NCBI GenBank assembly: GCA_021806235.1
Contig: JAJZXU010000028.1
Location: 1 to 64,000, forward strand
DNA: 64,000 nucleotides
Reading direction: 5' to 3'
Source: Thermoplasmata archaeon
GTDB lineage: Archaea; Thermoplasmatota; Thermoplasmata; Thermoplasmatales; Thermoplasmataceae
This document shows, piece after piece, positions 26,155 through 35,128 of the stretch. Made by a program: the position numbers and the translations under genes. The notes beneath the pieces were generated by a model. That model was not told the origin of the DNA. It searched no databases and worked only from the letters and a program-made list of their open reading frames with translations. How positions within the stretch are numbered: position 1 is the stretch's first letter; each line of letters starts with the position of its first letter.

Positions 26155-26616
26155 TTATTCCTTGTTTATTTCATAATATAGATGGTCTATAATTTCATTT
26201 ATTATATTATATGCTATCTCCTGTGCATTTTCCGATCCGGGCAATGTAAAAATTATTTTATTTTTATAGATAAACAGTGATGCATCAGAAATATAGGGAA
26301 AAGTACCGCCTGATTTATTTCTGAACAATTCGCCAAAGCCCTTTATTTCCCTTTCAGCTATTTTCCTTACTGCAGTGGATGTTTGATCCAGCCGTGATAT
26401 ACCGGTGCCACCAATATATATGAACACATCATAGTTATAATAATCCTTAAACAATTCATTTAATATCTGGACCTCATCATCCTTTACTACTGTTCTATCA
26501 GAATTTTTTATTAATTTTGCCATCAGTTTGCCTGATAAATCGTTTTCTAAATTTCTTGATGATGATACCGTAATAATTTTATATTTCAGGCTATAATTTT
26601 TTTCAAGGTGGTGCAT
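26155..26616 (-). CDS. moaB: Molybdenum cofactor biosynthesis protein MoaB/MogA-like
   Basis: 153 residues of the MoCF-binding fold: IITVSSSRNLENDLSGKLMAKLI at the start, YDVFIYIGGTGISRLDQT (the TGGTG-x-x-xRD loop, here IGGTGISRLD), and FTLPGSENAQEIA near the end. It adenylylates molybdopterin so that metal can be inserted. It overlaps moaC by 14 bases and lies near the molybdenum-type aldehyde oxidoreductase at 29.4-32.7 kb, which needs this cofactor. Confidence 0.85.
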   Translation of the reverse strand: MHHLEKNYSLKYKIITVSSSRNLENDLSGKLMAKLIKNSDRTVVKDDEVQILNELFKDYYNYDVFIYIGGTGISRLDQTSTAVRKIAEREIKGFGELFRNKSGGTFPYISDASLFIYKNKIIFTLPGSENAQEIAYNIINEIIDHLYYEINKE

Positions 26617-27046
26617 TCAAACTTACCTTCCTTTTATAGAGTACGCTTACATCGCTGATCCTCGTTTCCGGATAGTTTCCCGTTTCATCCTTTTCCAGAT
26701 ATTTTACCATGTCCCATATTGTCAGCAATGATGTTAAAACCCCGTTTATCGTTTCCATTTCAACACCCGTTTTATATATTGCTTTTACATAACAGTATGC
26801 AACAATATTATCCTCATTTATTTCAAAATTAAAATCTATTGACGATAATGGCACCTGGTGGCAATACGGTATATTATTCCATGTATTTTTAACTGCCATG
26901 GTACCTGCAATTTTGGCGGTTTCTATTGTATCACCCTTTTTAACATTTTTATTTTTTATTAATTCTACCGTTTCCTTTTTTAATTTTATTTTGCCTGAAG
27001 CCCCGGCTTCTCTTAAAACAACATTTTTATCGGTTATATCTATCAT
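26603..27046 (-). CDS. moaC: Cyclic pyranopterin monophosphate synthase MoaC
   Basis: 147 residues, usual archaeal length. MIDITDKNVVLREAGASG is the standard opening (MvDv..K..t.R.A.A.G), followed by AGTMAVKNTWNNIPYCHQVPLSSIDF with the catalytic CHQ/CHPL region, and KTGVEMETINGVLTSLLTIWDMVKY, including the active-site KTGVEMEAL block. The enzyme makes cyclic pyranopterin monophosphate, the second step of molybdopterin synthesis. It leads the moaC-moaB pair. Confidence 0.92.
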   Translation of the reverse strand: MIDITDKNVVLREAGASGKIKLKKETVELIKNKNVKKGDTIETAKIAGTMAVKNTWNNIPYCHQVPLSSIDFNFEINEDNIVAYCYVKAIYKTGVEMETINGVLTSLLTIWDMVKYLEKDETGNYPETRISDVSVLYKRKVSLNAPP

Positions 27047-27095
27047 TAATTATTAAATAGTTATAAAATATAAATTTTTATTGTTAAAATAATAT

Positions 27096-27431
27096 TTATA
27101 AATCTATCATTAAATTTCCGTCCTCTACCTTTGTGTCATATAGTTTTAAATCCTTTGCATCTTTTTTTGTCATCATTTTGAGTAATCCGTTTATGTTTTT
27201 TGTGACCTTTCCTGTTTTTAAATCAAACTGTGCATGGTGCTTGGGGCATATAACTACACCGCTGTTTGTTTTGCCTTTTCCGAGGTCTCCACTCATGTGT
27301 GAACATAGAGCATCTATTGCATAGTATTTATTATCAAAGTTTGATATAACTATTTTCTTGCCACTTACATCAAATTCTTTCATTTTGCCATTTTCTATAT
27401 CTTCAGGTTTGCCTACAGTATTCCATGCCAT
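27096..27431 (-). CDS. Rieske [2Fe-2S] ferredoxin-like protein
   Basis: 111 residues. The cluster ligands are C43-x-H45 (CSHMSGDLG) and C62-x2-H65 (CPKHHAQFD), the spacing found in small soluble Rieske ferredoxins of oxygenase systems and nitrite reductase NirD. There is no membrane helix, so it is not a respiratory Rieske protein. It may pass electrons to an oxygenase or to the nearby molybdenum enzyme; the P450 at 43.7 kb is another candidate partner. Single gene with a TATA-rich upstream region. Confidence 0.88.
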   Translation of the reverse strand: MAWNTVGKPEDIENGKMKEFDVSGKKIVISNFDNKYYAIDALCSHMSGDLGKGKTNSGVVICPKHHAQFDLKTGKVTKNINGLLKMMTKKDAKDLKLYDTKVEDGNLMIDL

Positions 27432-27560
27432 AACTATCGTAAGTGTATTATAATTACTGTATATAAATTATGGCATAGACAGATTGATTATAGATATTTT
27501 AATTGCATATTATATGGATATGGAAAATATTAAAATATAATGCAGTATATAACATAAAAC

Positions 27561-28070
27561 ATGTTCAGTAATATGTTGAATGAGATTGCAAAAAAATACC
27601 CGGTAAACGAGCTGATAAATTATGTTGGGCTTATAGCCATTTCAGTATCATTATGGAATATTGATTTTTCAATAGATAAACTTGTTAATATACCACTTAT
27701 ATTTCACACCATTAAAATATCAGGGGTGCAGCTATATATGCTTTCGTTCTTTTTAATTTATTTAGTTTCAATACTTTTCATGCTGACAAACAGATATTAT
27801 CATTCATTAATCGTTTTATTTGACTTTATAACCGCAATAAATTTTATGCTCTTTATTTCATACCAGTTTGGTTATATATCACTTGCAGCATATGGTATAT
27901 ACTGGAACGATGCAATATTCTTTTTTGGATACCCAATAATAATAGTATTCTTATTTTTAAATTCCTTTGAAAGGCATAAAAGACAGATAGCCATGGAAGA
28001 AGCCATAGACACTCATAATATAAAAATAGAGGGTAATAAAAAGAGAAACATAAAAAAACCGGCAAAATAA
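27561..28070 (+). CDS. Four-span membrane protein of unknown function
   Basis: 169 residues. Hydrophobic spans at about 20-37, 48-72, 78-100 and 112-135, then a charged, lysine-rich cytosolic tail (RHKRQIAMEEAI ... KKRNIKKPAK). No family recognised. It converges on the HtrA-like protease gene with only three bases between the stop codons, so it is not co-transcribed with it. Confidence 0.6.
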   Translation: MFSNMLNEIAKKYPVNELINYVGLIAISVSLWNIDFSIDKLVNIPLIFHTIKISGVQLYMLSFFLIYLVSILFMLTNRYYHSLIVLFDFITAINFMLFISYQFGYISLAAYGIYWNDAIFFFGYPIIIVFLFLNSFERHKRQIAMEEAIDTHNIKIEGNKKRNIKKPAK

Positions 28071-28073
28071 TTT

Positions 28074-28994
28074 TTAATCTATTTTTATTATTTTTGGCGT
28101 TTTAAATTTAATACTGCTTTTATATTTAACCCCGTTTCTTAATATTATTAATTCTGCACTGTCTTCAACCCTTGATAAATTGTTTATTAAATCTCTCATT
28201 GTTTCAATTTTAGTATCATTTATGGATATTATTATATCATCAGGCCTTAATCCAGATTCATAGGCAGGTCCGGATCTGTCCATGTCTACTATTAAAACAC
28301 CATGTTTTTTGCTATTTGAATAGTTTTCAAGGTCTACACCGGTTATTCCGAGATATTTCCTTTTAACATAGCCACTGTTTATTATTTCATCAGTTACATT
28401 TTTAATTGTATTTACAGGTATTGAAAACCCAATTCCCTGTGCAAACGGTATTATTGCGGTATTCATTCCTATTACCTCATTTTTTAAATTCATCAGGGGA
28501 CCACCACTGTTTCCAGGATTCACAGCTGCATCTGTTTGCAGTAATCCCTCAAGGACAAAATTTGCCCATGGCATAGGCCTGTTCTTTGCACTTATGACTC
28601 CCATTGAAACCGTGTTTCCTCCAGGCAATCCAAGAGAGTTCCCTATGGCTATTGCTATCTGCCCTACCCTTATATTTTCAGAGTCCCCAAGTTTTAATGG
28701 CCTTAAATCATTTCTGTTAACCTTTATTACTGCTATATCTGTCTGCGGATCGGTACCTGTAACAATGCCATTTAACTTCTCGCCACTGTTAAGTATTATT
28801 TCTACCTCTTCGGAATTCTCAACTACATGATTATTTGTTACTATGTGGGATCCGTCTATGATAAATCCCGTTCCAGACCCCTTTACAGGCTCATAATAAT
28901 TTCTGGCCATAAGGGTGCTGTTTATGCTCACTACAGATTCCATGGCATTGTCAACCACCTCTATTATATCATTTTCCATATTTTTTAAATCCAT
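28074..28994 (-). CDS. HtrA/Deg-type serine protease with PDZ domain
   Basis: 306 residues. Trypsin-like domain with catalytic triad H56 (VTNNHVVE), D86 (TDIAVIKV) and S163 (NPGNSGGPL), then one PDZ domain (about 210-300; KYLGITGVDLENYS, GLRPDDIIISINDTKI). The N-terminus (MDLKNMENDIIEVVD) has no signal peptide or membrane helix, so unlike bacterial DegP it appears cytosolic. It probably handles damaged proteins. Monocistronic, head-to-head with the HxlR regulator gene across a short region. Confidence 0.9.
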   Translation of the reverse strand: MDLKNMENDIIEVVDNAMESVVSINSTLMARNYYEPVKGSGTGFIIDGSHIVTNNHVVENSEEVEIILNSGEKLNGIVTGTDPQTDIAVIKVNRNDLRPLKLGDSENIRVGQIAIAIGNSLGLPGGNTVSMGVISAKNRPMPWANFVLEGLLQTDAAVNPGNSGGPLMNLKNEVIGMNTAIIPFAQGIGFSIPVNTIKNVTDEIINSGYVKRKYLGITGVDLENYSNSKKHGVLIVDMDRSGPAYESGLRPDDIIISINDTKIETMRDLINNLSRVEDSAELIILRNGVKYKSSIKFKTPKIIKID

Positions 28995-29054
28995 TTCTAT
29001 CAGAATGTTATTACAGACACGTTTATATATTAGAAAGTCCTTTATATTATAGCA

Positions 29055-29059
29055 GGTGA
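29055..29059 (+). promoter_or_regulatory. GGTGA ribosome-binding site for a TTG start
   Basis: ggtga is seven bases ahead of TTG 29067, matching the archaeal 16S tail. It supports TTG as the real start of the HxlR-type regulator, which has no ATG or GTG at its expected N-terminus. Confidence 0.5.
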
Positions 29060-29066
29060 GTTTAAA

Positions 29067-29390
29067 TTGACCTTGTTAAAGTTATATGACCTTATAAACA
29101 ATGAGGAATTAAATGCTAAATACCATGATATATTAAGGCAATGGACAATGCCGGTAATATTATCCCTGGGCAATAAAAATTCGGGATTTAATGAATTAAA
29201 AAGAGGAATAAAGGGAATAAATTCTACAACACTATCAAGCATGTTATCAATCTTTGAAAAATATAATGTAGTTGAAAGAGAAATCATTCCATCTAAACCT
29301 GTAAAGATCAAATATTCATTAACAGAAAATGGCAATAAATTATATAATATAATCAGTTCTTTAGCTGACTTTTTAATAGATTTAAAATAA
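29067..29390 (+). CDS. HxlR-family winged-helix transcriptional regulator
   Basis: 107 residues from a TTG start with a good GGTGA site. The sequence WTMPVILSLGNKNSGFNELKRGIKGINSTTLSSMLSIFEKYNVVER followed by KYSLTENGNKLYNII is the HxlR/MarR-like winged helix, although the usual N-terminal redox cysteine is absent. It lies between htrA (divergent) and the aldehyde oxidoreductase operon (convergent) and could regulate either. The effector is unknown. Confidence 0.8.
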   Translation: MTLLKLYDLINNEELNAKYHDILRQWTMPVILSLGNKNSGFNELKRGIKGINSTTLSSMLSIFEKYNVVEREIIPSKPVKIKYSLTENGNKLYNIISSLADFLIDLK

Positions 29391-29426
29391 TTTTATCAAT
29401 AGGGTTTTAATAAAATAAAAATAATT

Positions 29427-31427
29427 TCACTCCATGCATTTGTTGAAGAGTGATAGATCATCAATAGGGAATTTTGTAACTCTCTTTCCCGTCTGCAGTT
29501 CAATTGAACGTGCAAGTGCACTTGGTATCCCTATCATTGTTGATTCACCTATGCCCTTTGCCTTATCGGGGAACTCTGAGTTGTTTTCTACAATCTTTAT
29601 GTTATACTGCGGGATCTTATCTGCTGTTAATAAACCTGCATCGGCTATATTATTTGTTATTAACTGCCCATCCTCATCATATCTTAACGTTTCTGATAGC
29701 GCCTCTCCAAGTGCCTGTAAACCACCACCATGTATAGACCCTAAAACGTTTTTCAGGTTAAGGACCTTACCGAGGTCGTAATACGTGTATATCTTTATTG
29801 AATTCATATCATTTACATTACATGAAACCATATTAAAATTAACAGAGTTTGCATTGTAATCTATTTTATAATAGTAGTATTCATTGAATTCATTGTTTAA
29901 TAATAAATCCTTATCATATTTGCCGAATTTTTTTATTACATCGTTTTTTATTATTTCCGCAGTTTTCATCAGAACCGAACCATGTGTTATGGCTGATCTG
30001 GAGCCCCATGTACCTGTTCCGTCTTTTAAAGTATTAGTATCATCGTAATCCAGGGATATTAAATCCTTATCTATCTTAAATTCTTCGCTTAACATTTCCT
30101 GCACAAACAGTTCATGGCCCTGGCCAGATACATCACCACCGAAATATACCGTTACCTTTCCATTCTTTACAATTATCCTGCAGGATTCTCCCGGTGCGGT
30201 ATCTTCATCAAGTATGAATAAAGATATGCCTAACTTCTCCTTTTTTGACAGGTTATAATAATCAAAATGCTTTAATGCGGCTTCAAGTAATGGTTTTGTT
30301 GGATAATTTATATCAAATCCCAGAGGTGATTTAAATGGTTTTTCCGTTGCATTTTTAATTCTTATATCGGCAATATCCATTTTTAGCTTATCCGCCAGTA
30401 AATCAATCATCCTTTCCATTATTCTTGACGCTTCAGGTTTGCCAGCGCCACGGTAATAGCCATTTAAAGCCTTATTTGTCAATACATATTTTCCTGTTAA
30501 ATGTGCGTTCTCTATAAAATATGGCCCTGTAACCTCATGCATTGCATTTCCAAGGTCAACCAAATCATCATCTGTGAAATATGCACCGGTATCAAGATAA
30601 ACCGTCCCATCAAGTCCATTGATTTTTCCATCCTTTTTGGCATATAATGTTATATCTGCTTTTACGCCTCTTCCTGCATGTGCCGCCTGCAAATGTTCAC
30701 TTCTGGTTTCAATCCATTTTACCGGTTTTTTATATTTCATAGAGGCGTATGCAGCTATAATATATTCCGGAAATATTAATGCCTTTAATCCGAAGGCACC
30801 ACCAGTATCAACATGATGCACTACAATCTCGCCATCCTTTAAATTCAGGGTTTTCATTATGCCGCCCTTCAATCTATGTATGGACTGGCTTGATGCGTAT
30901 ATATGCAGTACATTATCCTTATAATCAGCTATTATTCCTCTTGTTTCTATTGGATTTGCACTTATTCTATCCATGAAAAGTGTATCAGAAACTTTGATAT
31001 CATAATCTATATCCTTTTCATTAAATTTATTTCCCACATCTTCTGTATCCAGTATATTATCCTTCATGCCATCATGTATAGCCGGTTTTTTTAACGCATC
31101 GTCTATTGATGATACTGCATCCAGGGGTTCATAATCAACCTCCACGGAATTTAATAAATCCTCGGACTCATAACGGTTTTCGGAAAAAACAGCTGCAACA
31201 CACTGGCCAACATAGTTGACCTCATCAATAGCCAGTACAGGTTCGCGCATTGCATGGTCCATTCCAGTATAATATGCCTTTAATTCACTGGAATTTAAGC
31301 CACCCTTTACTTTTTTAATTTTAGCATGTGCATAGGGGCTTCTTACAATAGACATGTATAACATGTTGTCAAATTTAATGTCATCTACATATTTTCCCTC
31401 TCCATTAACAAATCTATTTAGATACAT
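29427..31427 (-). CDS. Molybdopterin aldehyde oxidoreductase, large subunit
   Basis: 666 residues, about 100 shorter than most CoxL/CutA-type subunits (750-800). The Mo-cofactor binding segments are GGAFG (209-213) and YYRGAGKPE (324-332), and the catalytic glutamate is E628 in KGIGEST. The active-site loop is YRGAG rather than the AYRCSFR of true CO dehydrogenase, so CO is not the substrate; aldehydes such as glyceraldehyde (as in Sulfolobus and relatives) fit better. N-terminal fold begins at FVNGEGKYVDDIKF. It is the last gene of the medium-small-large operon and overlaps the small-subunit gene by 14 bases. Confidence 0.88.
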   Translation of the reverse strand: MYLNRFVNGEGKYVDDIKFDNMLYMSIVRSPYAHAKIKKVKGGLNSSELKAYYTGMDHAMREPVLAIDEVNYVGQCVAAVFSENRYESEDLLNSVEVDYEPLDAVSSIDDALKKPAIHDGMKDNILDTEDVGNKFNEKDIDYDIKVSDTLFMDRISANPIETRGIIADYKDNVLHIYASSQSIHRLKGGIMKTLNLKDGEIVVHHVDTGGAFGLKALIFPEYIIAAYASMKYKKPVKWIETRSEHLQAAHAGRGVKADITLYAKKDGKINGLDGTVYLDTGAYFTDDDLVDLGNAMHEVTGPYFIENAHLTGKYVLTNKALNGYYRGAGKPEASRIMERMIDLLADKLKMDIADIRIKNATEKPFKSPLGFDINYPTKPLLEAALKHFDYYNLSKKEKLGISLFILDEDTAPGESCRIIVKNGKVTVYFGGDVSGQGHELFVQEMLSEEFKIDKDLISLDYDDTNTLKDGTGTWGSRSAITHGSVLMKTAEIIKNDVIKKFGKYDKDLLLNNEFNEYYYYKIDYNANSVNFNMVSCNVNDMNSIKIYTYYDLGKVLNLKNVLGSIHGGGLQALGEALSETLRYDEDGQLITNNIADAGLLTADKIPQYNIKIVENNSEFPDKAKGIGESTMIGIPSALARSIELQTGKRVTKFPIDDLSLFNKCME

Positions 31428-31890
31428 TTATCTCACCCTTTACCCTTTCTTCTGCTTTTTTAACAGAGTCTATAATACTTTTATACCCTGTACATCTGCA
31501 GAGATTGCCCCTCAAATTCTTTTTTATATACTCCTCATCAGCATCTTCACTGTTTTCCAGTATGTAAAATGTTTGCATTATCATCCCGGGTGTGCAGAAA
31601 CCACACTGTAATCCATTTTCCTCTACAAACGATTGTTTAATTACATCCAGCTTCGGGTCACTGCTTTCTATAGTTGTTATCTCATGGTTATTTGCCTGTG
31701 CTGCCAGTACTGTGCATGATTTAACTGATTTTCCATCCATTAATACTGTACATGCACCACAGTTAGATGTGTCGCATCCTATATGTGTACCTGTTAAATT
31801 CAGTTCATCCCTTAAAAAACTAACCAGTAACATTCTTGGTTCTATATCTTTTTTATATTCCCTGCCATTTACCTTAATGTTAACCATCAT
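31414..31890 (-). CDS. Aldehyde oxidoreductase, [2Fe-2S] small subunit
   Basis: 158 residues with both clusters complete: plant-ferredoxin type C39, C44, C47, C59 (GCDTSNCGACTVL) and the second domain C96, C99, C131, C133 (CGFCTPGM, CRCTGY). It carries electrons from the molybdenum site to the FAD subunit. It overlaps the large-subunit gene and directly adjoins the FAD-subunit gene, with no gap, as is usual for the CutBCA/CoxMSL order. Confidence 0.93.
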   Translation of the reverse strand: MMVNIKVNGREYKKDIEPRMLLVSFLRDELNLTGTHIGCDTSNCGACTVLMDGKSVKSCTVLAAQANNHEITTIESSDPKLDVIKQSFVEENGLQCGFCTPGMIMQTFYILENSEDADEEYIKKNLRGNLCRCTGYKSIIDSVKKAEERVKGEINVSK

Positions 31891-32748
31891 TTAAAGCACC
31901 TCATATATTTCTTTTAATCCATTTATAAATATATTTTTAAGTATTTTCTCTTTGTTTTTTGCTGTTCCATTAATATCATCCTCAATATCACATGATTTTA
32001 ATAATAAATCAAATGCCTCTCCAGCAACCTTATCATCGATTTTTTTATTTTTCAGGTAATTTTCCACCTCTACCGGTTTAACTGCTGTTGAATTTAAATT
32101 GGTCAATCCTATGCCAATATCTTTTACTGTTTTATTATTATTCAGAGACATATTAATTGCTATGGCAAAAACGGCGAAATCACTGGATAGCGTTGTATAT
32201 TTATAATATTTTCCATAATAATTTTCCGTGTTTTTTATAACTATTCTGGTTAAAATATCATTTGATTCAAGTGCTGTTGTATAGGCATCTTTAAAGAAAT
32301 CTTCAGCCTTTACTGTTCTTTTTTCCTTGGAATTTGTTACCTCAAATTCGGCATTTAATGCTAACATTACTGCAGGTAGATCATTTCTTGGATCCGCCTC
32401 GCATACATCTCCACCAACTGTGCCCATGTTCCTTACCTGCGGATCAGCAATTTTTGATGCTGCATCGGCTAATAATTTGCATTTATCCCCTATAATTTTA
32501 TTTGAAGCAACTTCTCCTGTTCTCACCATAGGGCCAATTTCAAGTGCATTATTACAATCTACAAAACTCAAATCCTTAATATTTGAAATATCAATGATGT
32601 AAGGTATACTTGTTAGCCTTAATTTCAAAAGTGGTATTAAGCTATGTCCACCTGCCAGTATCTTGGAATCATCTTTGTACTTATCTAACAACTCTTCTAA
32701 TCCTTCTATGTTATCCGGTGTAAAATATTCAAACTTGTCTGGGTACAT
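31891..32748 (-). CDS. Aldehyde oxidoreductase, FAD-binding medium subunit
   Basis: 285 residues, normal for CoxM/CutB. FAD-pyrophosphate binding segments are LAGGHSLIPLLKLR (the AGGHSL/I loop) and NMGTVGGDVCEADPRNDLP (the TVGGN/D motif). First gene of the three-subunit operon. On the minus strand a TATA-like cttaaatataa lies about 26 bases before the ATG, giving a leaderless transcript. Electrons pass on to an unknown acceptor. Confidence 0.92.
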   Translation of the reverse strand: MYPDKFEYFTPDNIEGLEELLDKYKDDSKILAGGHSLIPLLKLRLTSIPYIIDISNIKDLSFVDCNNALEIGPMVRTGEVASNKIIGDKCKLLADAASKIADPQVRNMGTVGGDVCEADPRNDLPAVMLALNAEFEVTNSKEKRTVKAEDFFKDAYTTALESNDILTRIVIKNTENYYGKYYKYTTLSSDFAVFAIAINMSLNNNKTVKDIGIGLTNLNSTAVKPVEVENYLKNKKIDDKVAGEAFDLLLKSCDIEDDINGTAKNKEKILKNIFINGLKEIYEVL

Positions 32749-33076
32749 AGTTGATTAACATAAAATTATATTTAAGAGTTTCTGAACCTTATGAATAAAT
32801 GAATAAATAAATATAAAAATATAATAAAAATAAATAATATGTACATGAAATTTATTAAATTTATACGGGCAATATAACTATTTATATACAAACTTAATAA
32901 TTATATTTAAATCTTGCTAATCTTAAAATATTTCAATCGGTTTTATATTTACATAAAATTATATACACGATCGGAAATGCCTATATTAGATTAATAACAC
33001 AGTGGTACATAAACAATTTACTTTTTTAAACACTTTTTTTTAATAAAATATTTTACATATAATACCATACAGATAG
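32749..33076. other. AT-rich divergent promoter region
   Basis: About 330 bases between the aldehyde oxidoreductase operon and an MFS gene on the other strand. It holds their two promoters and otherwise very AT-rich DNA. I see no gene, relic or clear palindrome. Confidence 0.5.
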
Positions 33077-34216
33077 ATGAAAAGCAAAAGCATAATAGTA
33101 TCATTTTCTAAGGCATCCCGGTCTTTTGTACTATCTGTTCTGGCGATAATAACACCATTTTATCTATCAGAATACATAAATGTGTTTGATGTTAGTATAG
33201 TTGTTGTTTTCAGTATAATTTTCTCCACGTTAATCATATATTTATTTCCATTAATAAAACTGAAAAACAATTCAAAGATGTTCTTAATATCATCTCTAAT
33301 GGCAATTGCAATGCTTTTAAATTATATTTTTATGAATTATTATGTGTTTATTTTCTCACTGATGTTAGGTTCAATATCATTATCTGGCAGGGATATCAGT
33401 CCAAATCAGCCAGTAGAGCAGTATGCAATAAGTTCATATGAGGTGGATATAGGTAGCAGGAGCACGGCATTTTCATTTTATAACTTTTTATCCTACGGTT
33501 CATCAATAATTTCATCAATTTTTCTTTTCTTATATACAGATGTTAATTATAAAATAATATTTTTAGTGCTGTTTATTGTAGCGTTGTTACAGTTTATTTT
33601 ATATCTGTTTATAAAATTCCCCCAGAATAAAAGAATAAGGGCAAAGGACCTTAACATAGAAACTAAAAATCATGTTAAATCATTATCGGTGCTATTCTCA
33701 ATGGATGCTTTGGCAGGGGGAATGGTAACAGTTTCAATGATATCTTTATGGTTTAAGTTTGTATATAACATATCACTGAGCACTGCCGGTTTTATATTCA
33801 TATTTGTAAATGTTATAACAACAGTATCAATACTGTTATCATCGGTAATATCAGGTAGAATAGGATTAATAAGGACAATGGTTTACACACATTCTGTTAG
33901 CAATATATTTTTAATTCTTGTGCCGGCAATCCATTCATTAATATTAAGTGAGGTTTTTCTGTATCTACGGCAAACAACAAGTCAGATGGATGTACCTGCA
34001 AGAGATACATTAATAAATACAATAATAGATGAAGATTACCGTGTAAAAAGCAATACAATATTTTCCGCTGTGAGAAATGGTTCACAGATCCCGGGACCCG
34101 GAATAGTAGGATATATGCTATATATTTTTCCACCATTCATGTTCTTTGCTGCAGGCACATTGAAATTATCCTATGATATTATATTTTATATAAGGTATAG
34201 AAAAATTAAAATCTGA
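33077..34216 (+). CDS. MFS-like transporter, diverged
   Basis: 379 residues with 10-12 predicted spans. Motif A is weak. A conserved-looking loop, LRQTTSQMDVPARDTLINTI with IIDEDYRVKSNTIFSAVRNG, in the C-terminal half resembles MFS members in which PARD/xTLI follows TM10, so MFS is the best call. Substrate unknown. Low-complexity Ile/Phe/Leu content is high even for a membrane protein. It is transcribed away from the aldehyde oxidoreductase operon. Confidence 0.65.
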   Translation: MKSKSIIVSFSKASRSFVLSVLAIITPFYLSEYINVFDVSIVVVFSIIFSTLIIYLFPLIKLKNNSKMFLISSLMAIAMLLNYIFMNYYVFIFSLMLGSISLSGRDISPNQPVEQYAISSYEVDIGSRSTAFSFYNFLSYGSSIISSIFLFLYTDVNYKIIFLVLFIVALLQFILYLFIKFPQNKRIRAKDLNIETKNHVKSLSVLFSMDALAGGMVTVSMISLWFKFVYNISLSTAGFIFIFVNVITTVSILLSSVISGRIGLIRTMVYTHSVSNIFLILVPAIHSLILSEVFLYLRQTTSQMDVPARDTLINTIIDEDYRVKSNTIFSAVRNGSQIPGPGIVGYMLYIFPPFMFFAAGTLKLSYDIIFYIRYRKIKI

Positions 34217-34362
34217 TTGTTTTGGTACTCTTTCATCACAATAAAAGAAGTAGTTACTGAAGCATTTACAGATAGCTCCATGGTACAGTGTTATGCCATG
34301 TGGGTTTAAATATCATAGGTATATCTACTCCCAGAGGCGTTTGTTAACAGTGTTGACAGAAT

Positions 34363-35058
34363 CTATAAATCAAGGTAAGGTTCAGGTTTTCTCATTATCT
34401 TCACTCCTAAATATACAAACAGTGATATAAATATCAATACTGATACGATTCTAATTATGCTATAAGGATAAATAAACCCCAGGCTTTCTATTTTAGATTC
34501 AACGGATGATATGTTAGAAAAACTTATTGTTTCTGCCCCTATAACCGAGCTGAAGCTTTTGAGAAACATAAATGAATATATATTTTCTAATATTGTTGCT
34601 ACAAATAGCAATGCAATAAAAATATATTTTTTTGTTTCAAGGAATTTATACGACGTCAATATATATGCAATAAGGGAAACAAGTGAAATTGCCACTGAAG
34701 CATATACCGCTTCGGCTATTATGGGAACCATATATCTCCCTGCCAGTTCATTATTTCTAACATGTGCAGCCATGCTGGATGCAGCCGCAACTATAGATAT
34801 CTCAAGGAATACTCCAGCAACAGTTATGGAAATAATATATAATATTATACTCGCATAAACATATTTTTTTATTTCTGATTTTATATATTTCCCCTGAGTT
34901 AAAAAAATTATAACACCTATTATACCTACTAAAATGCCCACGTCCACGAATGTACTACTTAAGGAAAAAATAAACGAAATTCCAAAAAGTATATAAGATA
35001 TACCAATAGCACTGCCTATTGACTGAACATCGACACCGCCATTATTTACATTTTCCAT
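34363..35058 (-). CDS. Multi-span membrane protein (DUF973-like)
   Basis: 231 residues with about six hydrophobic spans and a small C-terminal cytosolic tail (KIMRKPEPYLDL). The pattern IGSAIGISYILFGISFIFSL, VGILVGIIGVIIFLTQGKYI and KKYVYASIILYIISI recalls archaeal DUF973/DUF996-type membrane proteins of unknown function. It is downstream of, and in the same direction as, an MFS gene, separated by 70 bases. Confidence 0.55.
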   Translation of the reverse strand: MENVNNGGVDVQSIGSAIGISYILFGISFIFSLSSTFVDVGILVGIIGVIIFLTQGKYIKSEIKKYVYASIILYIISITVAGVFLEISIVAAASSMAAHVRNNELAGRYMVPIIAEAVYASVAISLVSLIAYILTSYKFLETKKYIFIALLFVATILENIYSFMFLKSFSSVIGAETISFSNISSVESKIESLGFIYPYSIIRIVSVLIFISLFVYLGVKIMRKPEPYLDL

Positions 35059-35128
35059 AAACTCTAAATATAAGTTTGTATTTAAATTTATTTGTAGTTT
35101 AATTAATAAAATATTATATAAAAATTAA

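Noticed and set aside
29427-32748. Carbon monoxide dehydrogenase
   Set aside because: The active-site loop lacks the AYRCSFR sequence of CO dehydrogenase; YRGAG indicates an aldehyde-type enzyme.
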